Part shown: piece after piece, positions 55,298-64,000 of the stretch
How the letters are laid out: each line of letters starts with the position of its first letter
Numbering within the stretch: the first letter of the stretch is position 1
Assembly (NCBI GenBank): GCA_947471745.1
Contig: CANJKZ010000138.1
Location: forward strand, 1-64,000
Length of the DNA: 64,000 nucleotides
Source: Closterium sp. Naga37s-1
Taxonomy: Eukaryota; Streptophyta; Zygnematophyceae; Desmidiales; Closteriaceae
Reading direction: 5' to 3'
Notes under the pieces: generated by a model
Database searches by the model: none
What the model was told of the DNA's origin: nothing
What the model saw: only the letters and a program-made list of their open reading frames with translations
Made by a program: the position numbers and the translations under genes

Positions 55298-56377
55298 ATG
55301 GAAAGAAAAAGCATGAAAGGGGAGAATACGGTACTCATGCTCTTTCTATGACTTCGCGCAAGAGATATTCTTTCCTCACCCTCCTAGCCTTTTAGCAACG
55401 TACAGAGTTTGAGTTTTCTCGTAGCCTGCAGTTAAATTAATGGTTGCTTAAATTCTGGCAATGGTGTACATTAGGCGTACTAATGATTGAGGCAAGACAA
55501 AAACAAGCTTTTAGTCGATATGGTCCCTGTACAGCCGGCCCCATTCTCACGCCTGCCCTCTGCGAGACTTCCCTCGCAAACATGCCGTGCAGTCTCGTAC
55601 TGATTCTGCAGCACATGAAAATATTCAACCACACATTAAACGTAAACCCTCCATTAATAGTTTTTTTTTTCCTGATTAAATTTCGCTCAGCATTCAATGA
55701 AGATGAGCTGGTTCTGGAATGGGTATGCACCATGAGGTGCAGCATGCTATATGGAGGATAATTGAAACGAGTTCTCTGTATCGCGCCTCCAACTGTGTGT
55801 TGCCAAAATTCCACGGAACTTCTCTCTGGGACCTCCAAGCCGGTGCTTCCGTCAAAGCGATTCTTCTGTTCCGAAAAGCCACGTCATTCTTGACGCCATT
55901 TGTTCAGACAGGCAGCGCTCCGTCAAGGGGGAACAAAAGTTGGTTTCACCGTCAGGAACGGCAATTCCTAGGCAATCCAACCACTCGTTTCGTTTGACTA
56001 GGTTGGGAAGGTTTTGGTATGGTTTGGTGTGGTATGGTATTTTCTTGTAGCTCATACTGCGGTGCTGTGGCCATCCCCCTAGGGCATCCTTCTCGTCTCG
56101 TCCCATACATACAGATGCTCTGGGTGGGAAAAAGGTCCCACCACCACACAAACAGTTTCAATATTATTGGTTGAGAAAGTGGCATCAGCAACACCAATCA
56201 TGCAGGGGTAGTCATCATGGCTTTCCAGTGAGCTGTGCCAGACTTGTACGGACATTAGCGAATTAATTATTAAGGCTGCTGCATTCTTTCCGCTTTACGG
56301 TTATTGCTAGTTAATTTATACCTGATGAGTTTAGGCTATATTTGACAGCCACACCGATGCACGACACGCGTTGAGCC
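55298..56377. other. Intergenic stretch between root-cap and Sel1/U-box genes
   Basis: Moderately AT-rich, no gene recognised. A GGTATGGTTTGGTGTGGTAT run lies at 56017-56040. The 3' part leads into the 56378 start. Confidence 0.55.
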
Positions 56378-59300
56378 ATGAGTGGTCCATATAGAGGTTC
56401 GCGATGGGCCTCACAAGACGGTAGGCCGCTAGCCAACGGTCGTTTAGGCGCAGAGCTGTCGCCGCCTCGCGGGCTGCACGCGCGGCTTCCGTCGTACGAG
56501 GATCAGCAGGGCCATGCGGAGCAGGCTCAGACGCACCAGGCTCAGTCGCAACAGCTGGTATACTGGGAGCAACAACAGCAGCAACAGCAGCAGCGGCAGC
56601 AGCAGCAGGGTCAGCAGCAATGGCAGGAGCCGCCGTTGCGAATACCGCCAGCGCCGGTGCCGTACGGCCAGCGGCAGCACCACCAGCAGCAGCCGCCGCC
56701 TCGGTCGGGCCTGAGCACTCGACCGCGTGCGACAGCCAGTGCGTCGTACGAGCAGCGGCCGTCGTACGAGCAGCGGCCGTCGTACGATCACCGACCGCCG
56801 TACGATCACCGTGCGTCGTTCGATCAACGGCAGTCGTACGAACGAAGGCCGTTATCCGCATCTCCCGGTATCGCCGCGGTTCGCTCGTACAGCACGGACG
56901 CTCCCCCGGATTTCTCCAATCCGCGACCGCTTTCGGCAGCAGCGGGCGTGCCACGTGGCCGCAGTGTGAGCGACGACGATAGGTACACCGGAGACGATGC
57001 GACGTCAGGTCGACCAATAGTTGACCGACCCGCGGAGGGTCGACAGACTGGTCCTTCGTCCGGTTATCCCGCAAACCCTTATCAGGCATCTCATCAGGCT
57101 CCTTATCAGGGTCCTTATCAGGTGCCTTATCAGGTGCCTTATCAGGTCCCTTATCAGCCGCCGCAGCCGCCGTACCATCACCCGCAGCTTAGTCCTCACG
57201 GCGGCGATATCGCGCTGAAAAAGCCTCTCAGTCCGCGACAGGTCAGGAGCCCTAGAGCCCTTAGCCCGCTCGCAGCTGCCGCGTTCGGCATGCGCGGGGG
57301 TTACGGCGCGCCGGGGAGGGGGAACGAGGAGTGCGTGTACGGGGAAGACGAGGAGGGGGAGGAGGAGGAAGGCCGGGAACGGAGCTTGCGCGCGGGGATA
57401 CTGAGAGGCGCGGCGGCGCTGAGAGAGCGGCAAGCGGGCTCGTCGGACGACGGCGCAAGCACCTCCCCCACGTCGATAGGCTCCCCCGGGGTTCTGCCCG
57501 CGGGTGGCGGAGGATTAGGGGCCGTTGGCGGGGGATCTGAGCCGTCGAATCGTCCGAGCACGGCGAGCAGCACCAGCAGCACCATGAGCGGCGGCGGCGG
57601 GGGGTTCGGCGGAGGGTTTGGCGGAGCGGGGAGTAGCAGCAGCAGCAGCAGCACGGGGGTGACGGTCATCCGCGGAGTTATGGCGGGCGGGTCTGTGGGT
57701 AGAAGCGGGGGAACAACCCTAGCGGGGAAGCAGGTGGTGATTCGGATTCGACCCAGAGGCGGCTCCATAGACGCGTCGCACGGAGTGGGTTCCACCAGCA
57801 GCGGCGGCGGCGGAGGCGGCGGAGGCGACGGCGGCGGCGGCGCGGACGTAGGCAGTGGCGCGGCGGCAGCGGGTTTCACGGCGACGGTGACGGCTGTGCT
57901 TCCGGCAGGCGCGGGGTCCCCCCGTTCCCCGTCCAGCGCGCGCAGACGGGAGGCGGGGGGGGCAAGCACGCCTGGCGCGGGCGGAGGGAGGCTAGAGGGG
58001 GTAGGTAGGCACACATTCGCAGCAGGTAGCACAGGCGGGGACGCTGCTGCGGAAGGCGGGTATTCCCGTGAGGCCAACCTCACTCTCCCTGGCAAGCGAA
58101 CCGACGCCTCTTCCGAGCCTAGGTTCAAAGGTGTGACGCGGCTAGGCTCGGTGGCGGCTGCCGAAGCAGCAGCCGCGGCAATCGCGGTGGCAGACGCGGC
58201 GGCTGTAGCGCAGGCGGGGAAGGCGGGGTGGGAGCCGCCTCTCAGCCCCACAGGGGTGCCTGTCATCCCCCCGGAGGGCCGTCTGAGCAGCGAGGGAGAC
58301 GTTTTCCTTGAGTATCTGCGGAAGGCGGGCGAGGGGAGGGCAGCTGCGCAGTATGATGTTGCCGTGTGCTACGGCGGGGGCTTTGGCGTGAAGCAGGATA
58401 AGTCCCTCGCCGCGTACTGGTTCAGAAAGGCGGCGGAACAGGGGTTGGCGCGCGCACAGTACGCCCTAGCAGAGTGCTACGAGACAGGCGCGGGCGTGGA
58501 GAGAGACGAAGAGGAGGCGTTTCGGTGGTTCTTCCGGGCGGCAAGCTTCGGCAGCGGGAAGTACCTGGTGAAACTGGGGCTGTGCTTTGAGCGGGGGTTT
58601 GGAGTGACGGAGTGTCCCGTAGCAGCGCTGTACTGGTACCACAAGGCGGCGGAGCAGGGGCCCAAGTTTGCCGCGCAGGTGGAGAAGCGCATGGAGGTGC
58701 TGCAGCGGCAGCGGGAGGAGGAGATCATGAGCGCGCGCGCGGGGAGGGCGTGCCGGTGGAGTGTATTTGTCCGTTGACGGGGAGGGTGATGGAGGATCCT
58801 GTGGAGCTGCCTGAGACGGCCGTGTGCTGTGAGCGCGCCCAGGTGAAGACGTTCTGGGACCACTGCGAACTGCGTTGCCCCGTTACCAACCAGGTGGGTT
58901 GTTAACCAGGTGGGTTGTTAACCAGGTTACCAACCAGGTGGGTTGTTAACCAGGTTACCAACCAGGTGGGTGGGTGGGCTACCAACCAGGTGGGTGGGTG
59001 GGCTACCGACCAGGTGGGTGGGTGGGTTACCAACCAGGTGAGTGGGTTGCCAGCCAGCTCCGGTTTTGTTACAGTCTTGGCTCGTCATGAGAACGTTCTT
59101 AACCCTGGCAGTTCTACTTGTTTGAATTAGAGGTCTTTTATTCATTTTTGTTTCGTCGTTCTCGATTTCGCTTTCGCCTTCCCCTATCACGATCTAATAT
59201 CACCTACTACACTTCTCTTCTGTCACACCCTCTGGTTTTCTCCGCTCTTCACCCGCTCCTTCCAAGCTTACTGCTCTCCTGTTCAGACCCTTCACCCTTG

Positions 59301-62300
59301 TCTCTTCACCCTTCCCACCTTCCTTCCTCCCAACCGCGTACTCTCCCGTCCAGCCTCTCAAGGTGAAGGACATGAAGACAAATCTAGCCATCCGTCGCCG
59401 AGTCACTGAGTGGAAGGTAGGCACCCTACATATCCAGTCCAGAACCTTATTTTCTCACTTTTCAATAGCTCCTCCTTTCCTCAAACGGTCCCTTCCTCTC
59501 CCCCGCTCCATGTTATGTTACCACCACCCCCGGCCATGTCACCCCCAACCTGCGTTTCCATTCGTCCACCCCCTCTGTCCCACCCCATCCCTCAATCTCC
59601 TGGCCTCCCTCCATATCCTCCCCTCCCCTTCCCCCCCTCCCCCTTCCCCCCACACTCCCCACCATCCTTTTTCTCCATAACCCCTTGCTTGTCAAACCCT
59701 GCGCACGAAAATAGCTTCTCTCTCTCCCTCCCCATCCCCAAATGTTCCCTCTTCCCCTACCCCACTTCCCCACCAACCCCATCCCACACCGTTCCTCCCT
59801 CTCCTTGACCCCTGAATCCCCATACCCCGGTGAAAACTCCAGCGCAAGCGGCAGGCGGAGCAGGAGGCACTGTTTCCGAGGCGCCTAGAAATAGACCCCC
59901 TTTCCCCTTCTCCCTCTCTTCCTTCCTCCTCCCCCCTCCCCCCCCCCCCCTCTCCTTGACCCCTGATTCCCGAAACCCCGGTGAAACTTCCAGCGTAATC
60001 GGCAGGCGGAGCAGGAGGCGCTACAGGGGCCACTGGGGCCTCCAATACAAGCCGCTCTCTTTCTCCCCCTCCCTCCCTCCCTCTCCCCTCCCCTCCCCTC
60101 CCCTCCCCTCCCCTCCCCTCCCCTCCCCTCCCCTCCCCTCCCCTCTCTCTCCCCCCCTCCAGCGCAAGCGGCAGGGGGAGCAGGAGGCACTACAGGGGCC
60201 AACGGGGCCTCGGGCGTCCACCTGTCAGGCAGTGGTCAGCGATGAGTGGGGGGGCGGAAGGGGAAGATGAGAGGGAGCACGGCAGGGCTTATGGGCCGCA
60301 CGAGGAGGAGGACGAGGACGAGGAGGAAGGGGAGGAGGGTGTGGGTGGGATGGCGGTGGGCAGGGTTGGGCTGGGGAGTGTGGGAGGGAAGGGGAGGGGA
60401 AGAGGAGGAGAGAAGGAGGGAGAGAGGACGAAGAGTCGGTTTTCTAGGGATTTATCGGAGGACGGGGAGAGGAGTGGGGCGAGTGAGAGTGAGGGGGAGG
60501 AAGAGGAGGAGGTTGGTGGGAGGTCGAGAGGAGCAGGTGGAAGGGATGCAGGGGATGGGGTTGGAGAGAGGAGGAGGAGGGGGGGAGGAGAGGAGGGACA
60601 GGCACAGTGATAGTGACACTGGTTCGTCGTATGTTAGTGATGAGGATTATGATGATGATTATGATGATGGGGAGGAGCGGAGGAGTTACAGGCACAAGAA
60701 GAAAACGTATGATGATGATGACAAGTATGATGACGAGGATAAGGATTATACTTCTAGTGAGTACGACAGCAGCGAGGATAGATCGTCAGACAGCGAGGGG
60801 TACAGGGAGGGGGGAGGCAGGGAGAGGAGCAGGAAGGGGGCAGACCGTAGGAGTAGTAGCCCTAGGAAGGGGTCAGGGAGGGGGCGGGGTAGCAGCAGCA
60901 GGGGGAGAAAGGATGAAGGTGGGTCTGAATACAGTGACAGTGACTATAGCCGTAGTGACTCTGACGAGGGGGAAGGCGACGAGGCGGGCAAACATGGCAG
61001 GGGCAGGTCCGGCCGAGTGGCGGACAGGAGCAGCCGAGACACGAGCTTTAAGTCAAGAGAGGGAGACAGTGAGGAGGGCGAGGAGGGAGAGGAGGGAGAG
61101 GAGGTGGCAGTGGGCCGAGCGTTGGCGCATGATTCATCCCGCGACCTGTCTCACAGCTACAGCCGTGGCTCCTCCTCCCGCGCGTACAGTGAGAGCGTGC
61201 CATCTGAGCCGTCCATGCGGCGAGATGCGTCCCTGGATGAGCCGGGGAGAGTCAAGGTGTCCATGCCCCGCGGTGGGTCCGTTGGTGGGTCTGTGAGAGG
61301 GGAGGGTGTTGTGAGGAACGAAGGGTACTTGTCTGGTGAGGAGGACGGAGACGGGGGCGAGGGGCTTGGTGTGAGAAAAGGCGAGGAGGAAGAGGGTGAT
61401 GAGAGGGAATGGAAGGGTGAGGAGCTGAAGGGAAGTGTGGGCGGAGTGGGAGTGGGTGAGGTTGAGGGGCTGGGGATTGGTGGGGTTCAGACGGGGGAGT
61501 CAGGAGAAGGGTTGGAAGCGGAGGGGTGGGAGGAGGAGGAGGAGGGGGAGGGGGAGAAGAGGGATCCGACGGAGCTGTTGCTGGAGGAGCTGGCTCAGGC
61601 CGAGCTGGACTATGGCTTCCCCGGGGCCAATGTGAGTGCGCTTATCACTAAATGCTCTTATCACTAAGTGCTCTTATCACTAAATGCTCTTATCACTAAG
61701 TGCTCTTATCACTGGTGCTCTTATCACTAACTGCTCTTATCACTAAGTGCTCTTATCAGTGGTGCTCCTATCACTAACTGCTCTTATCACTGGTGCTCTT
61801 ATCGCTGAGTGCTCTTATCACTGAGTGCTCTTATCATTGGTGCTCCTATCACTAACTGCTCTTATCACTGAGTGCTCTTATCACTGGTGCTCTTATCACT
61901 GAGTGCTCTTATCACTGAGTGCTCTTATCTCTGCATCTCAATCTCCAGGCACGCTGCTCTGCCTGTCCCTCTATCTCTCCTCCCCCAATCCCACCCTCTG
62001 GACGCGAGTCTCACCAGCACCGATCACAGCACAGCACACCAGCATCCTTCATGGCACGCCTGCCTGCCTGCCTGCCTGCCTGCTGCCGTATCGCTTCCGT
62101 CCACCCTATGCTGCAGGTGGTCCGCGCGCTGCCGTGCGCCGTGACTGGAAGACTTTTGAGTCGACTCAAAATGGCTTTTGAGTCGACTTGACCTTTGAGT
62201 CGACTCAAAATGGCTTTTGAGTCGACTTGACCTTTGAGTCGACTCAAAATGGCTTTTGAGTCGACTTGACCTTTGAGTCGACTCAAAATGGCTTTTGAGT

Positions 62301-64000
62301 CGACTTGACCTTTGAGTCGACTCAAAATGGCTTTTGAGTCGACTTGACCTTTGAGTCGACTCAAAATGGCTTTTGAGTCGACTTGACCTTTGTGTCGACT
62401 CAAAATGGCTTTTGAGTCGACTTGACCTTTGAGTCGACTCAAAATGGCTTTTGAGTCGACTTGACCTTTGAGTCGACTTGACCTTTGAGTCGACTCAAAA
62501 GTCACCCTATGCAGGTGGTCCGCGCGCTGGCGTGTGCTGTGACTGTAACAGCTCTGTGCTCACATTCTCACTGCACATCCCTCTGCGTGCCACGTGAAAA
62601 AAGAAGAGTTTTTGAGACGTCTCAAAACATCCCTCTGCGTGCCCTGCCCCTCCACCTCTCTCCCTTCTCCCCCCTCCTCTCCCCACACCCAAACCCGTGC
62701 AGGTGAGTCCGAGCACGGTGAGTCGGTGGAACAGCACGCGCGAGGACAGCCTGCAGGCCGTCAAGAGTGTTGTGGCCGAGGTGAGTGAGGGGAGGGGAGG
62801 GGGGGGAGAGGAGGGGAGAGGAGGGGAGAGGAGGGGAGAGGAGGGGAGAGGAGGGGAGAGGAGGGGAGAGGAGGGGAGAGGAGGGGAGAGGAGGGGAGTG
62901 GAGGGAGAGGAGGGGAGAGGAGGGGAGAGGAGGGGAGTGGGGAGGGCTGGGAGGGTAGTTATGGGAAGAGGGGAAGAGGAGGGGGGGCAGCTTTGTTGAG
63001 GGTGATGCTTGCAAACGCCCCATCCCCCCCACTCGTCCCCCTTTTGAGTCGACACAAAAGGGTGATCCTTGCAAACGCCCCGTCCCCCCCACTCTTCCCC
63101 CTTCGCCCCCTGGCAGGCGGAGCCAGTGATCGACTGTGGGCCGCGGTGGGCCCTCCTCGCACGGTACCTCGAGGTGCTGGAGAAGCTGCTGCTCGTCTTT
63201 GAGGTGCCTGAGTCTTCTTCAGAAGTCTACTTCCCCCTTGTCCCCCCTTGTCCCCCCTTTCCATCCCCCCCCTGGCAGGCGGAGCCAGTGATCGACTGTG
63301 GGCCGCGGTGGGCGCTGGCACGGTACCTCGAGGTGCTCGAGAAGCTGCTGCTCGTGCAGCGGGAAGCTGCGCAGAACCTTCTGGGGTCGTGCGCGGGCGG
63401 CACAGGCGGCTCGGGCAGGGGAGCGGGCGAGGGCGAGGGCGAGGGGGAGGTGTGGGAGGCGGTGGAGGCGTTGGAGGGGCTGTGTGCGCGGGGGGTGCAG
63501 CAGCTGCTGGACGACTTCAGGGCCGCGCTGCTCGCCTGCAGGTACGGTGTGTGGCATTGGAGCGAGGTGGGTGGGTGGTTTGTGAGTTGACTCACAAGTC
63601 ACCTGAAGGAGGGCGAGGGGGAGGGGTGGGAGGCGGTGGAGGCGTTGGAGGGGCTGTGTGCGCGGGCGTGCAGCAGCTGCTGGACGACTTCAGGGCCGCC
63701 CTGCTCGCCTGCAGGTACCACTGCCTCCTGTCTCTGTGTCGCTTCCTGTGTGTGTGCCTGCCTGTGTCCATCCATGTGCCTGCCTGCGCGTGTGCATGCT
63801 TCTGAGTCTGCTCAGCAGCGGCGGCTGTGTGTGTGTGTGCGGGGGGTGCAGCAGCTGCTCTGCTCGATGGCTTCACGGCCGCTCTCCTCTCCTCGCCTGT
63901 AGGTACCGTTGCCTCTGCTCACCTCGTTCTCCCACATGCCTCCACTCACCTCCCAGAATTCTCAAAAGTACTCACAACGTTCCCCCCTTCCCCCCCGTAC
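56378..64000 (+). CDS. Sel1-repeat plus U-box protein, partial (runs off the window)
   Basis: ATG at 56378. Residues 1-290 are disordered, Gln/Pro/Tyr-rich (RPSYEQRPSYDHRP, PYQVPYQVPYQ). Residues about 370-640 are Gly/Ser/Ala-rich. Three Sel1 (TPR-like) repeats lie at about 58290-58680 (AAAQYDVAVCYGGGFGV, ARAQYALAECYETGAGV, YLVKLGLCFERGFGV). About 20 residues later is a U-box, ECICPLTGRVMEDPVELPE to CPVTNQ (exon ends 58893), continued in phase by 59354-59416 (PLKVKDMKTNLAIRRRVTEWK without its last residue is the usual U-box end). U-boxes recruit E2 enzymes, so an E3 ligase is likely. Then an acidic Ser/Arg-rich exon to 61631, 62515-62544, 62703-62780, 63117-63203 and 63279-63541, unrecognised. 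The frame changes near 58740, 60250 and 60580, each at G or GC runs. Several exons and splice sites are tandemly copied. Confidence 0.7.
58894..59060 (+). repeat. U-box exon donor array, AG|GT units of 12-24 bp
   Basis: After the exon end TTACCAACCAG come nine units that each begin GT and end CCAG: GTGGGTTGTTAACCAG (three times), GTTACCAACCAG (twice), three 24-bp units with GTGGGTGGGTGGGCTACC and one ending GCCAGCCAG. Each junction reads CCAG|GT(G/T). Confidence 0.93.
59843..60230 (+). repeat. Acceptor-plus-exon-start segment in three tandem copies
   Basis: The segment CAG|CGCAAGCGGCAG followed by GAGCAGGAGGC occurs with acceptors at 59842, 59993 and 60162, each preceded by a pyrimidine tract. 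The first two are preceded by CCCCGGTGAAA. Coding potential RKRQ(A/G)EQEAL is kept in the first and third, RNRQAEQEAL in the second. Spacing is 151 and 169 bp. Confidence 0.85.
61640..61935 (+). repeat. 16-bp intronic minisatellite
   Basis: About 18 units of TGCTCTTATCACTAAG, with GAG and GG variants. It starts within ten bases of the donor GTGAGTGCG at 61632, whose downstream bases CTTATCACTAA are the seed. Confidence 0.92.
62117..62544 (+). repeat. Duplicated 10-codon exon flanking a palindromic satellite
   Basis: The acceptor-exon segment CCTATG(CT)GCAG|GTGGTCCGCGCGCTG occurs at 62107-62146 and 62506-62544, encoding VVRALPCAVT and VVRALACAVT. Only the second is followed by a plausible GT donor (62545). 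The 39-bp palindromic array separates them. Confidence 0.85.
62150..62505. repeat. 39-bp palindromic minisatellite
   Basis: About nine units of 39 bp, each with the 18-bp perfect palindrome TTTTGAGTCGACTCAAAA or half of it, joined by ATGGC and TTGACC spacers. One unit has TGTGTCGAC. Confidence 0.94.
62785..62950 (+). repeat. GAGGGGAGAG purine array
   Basis: About 15 units of the 10-bp GAGGGGAGAG right after the donor GTGAGTGAGG at 62781. All purine on the plus strand. Confidence 0.93.
63117..63341 (+). repeat. Tandemly duplicated exon (AEPVIDCGPRWAL...)
   Basis: Two copies 162 bp apart: 63117-63203 and the start of 63279-63541. Both follow CCCCTGGCAG. Copy 1 encodes AEPVIDCGPRWALLARYLEV then LEKLLLVFE with a donor GTGCCT; copy 2 lacks one Leu and runs on to QREAAQNLL. 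Both start in phase 0 and copy 1 is 87 nt, so skipping either keeps the frame. Confidence 0.85.
63420..63902 (+). repeat. Exon-end plus donor segment in up to three copies
   Basis: The segment GAGGCGTTGGAGGGGCTGTG ... GACGACTTCAGGGCCGC(G/C)CTGCTCGCCTGCAG|GTAC is present at about 63440-63541 and 63605-63715, and a shorter diverged form (GTGCAGCAGCTGCTCTGC ... CGCCTGTAG|GTACCG) at about 63846-63902. Each ends with an (A/T)G|GTAC junction. Confidence 0.8.

Overview
The window looks like nuclear DNA of a GC-rich streptophyte green alga. The host genes belong to plant-lineage families (CAND2/CAND8-like membrane protein, At2g33490-like BAR/hydroxyproline-rich protein, root-cap-domain protein, U-box protein). 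They have many short-exon GT-AG introns, very little is AT-rich, and there are Ty1/Copia elements, LINE debris and an extraordinary load of intronic minisatellites. A zygnematophyte such as Closterium would fit, but that is inference. I saw no rRNA or tRNA gene.

Layout. 1-33.7 kb is a tandem segmental duplication of the gene pair [CAND2-like]-[At2g33490-like]. Unit 1 is a decayed CAND2-like 3' end (1-2.66 kb), a Copia element (3441-10189, minus strand) and the first five exons of the At2g33490-like gene (11707-13347). The junction lies between about 13.59 and 14.6 kb and contains a 19-bp satellite. Unit 2 is a 5'-truncated CAND2-like gene (14603-18192), a second Copia (18485-25190, plus strand) and a full-length At2g33490-like gene (26888 to about 33.7 kb). 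After it come a secreted Gly/Met-rich YHYH-domain gene (34932-37902), a 5'-truncated LINE (about 38.8-40.85 kb, minus), two GC-rich satellites (41.65-43.4 kb), a very young Copia (44286-51594, minus), an intergenic stretch with TTTAGGG-containing hairpins (52.4-52.6 kb), a secreted root-cap-domain gene (53466-55297) and a large Sel1-repeat/U-box gene that runs off the right edge (from 56378).

The most striking signal is how the host introns begin. In the At2g33490-like gene, introns 1, 3, 4 and 6 (copy 2) and introns 2 and 3 (copy 1) start with tandem arrays whose unit is the last bases of the preceding exon plus the 5' splice site. The U-box intron does the same, and in the same gene whole acceptor-plus-exon pieces are tandemly copied. 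Array sizes differ between the two paralogous copies (7 versus 71 units in intron 3), so the process is recent and repeated. Units in several of these arrays run GT...AG, so every boundary reads AG|GT, which is the form of a recursive-splicing site or of an intron born by tandem duplication.

Several host reading frames change frame at G or GC runs, which could be real decay or homopolymer assembly error. The three Copia elements can be ranked in age by the likeness of their LTRs: 44.3-51.6 kb youngest, 18.5-25.2 kb intermediate, 3.4-10.2 kb oldest.
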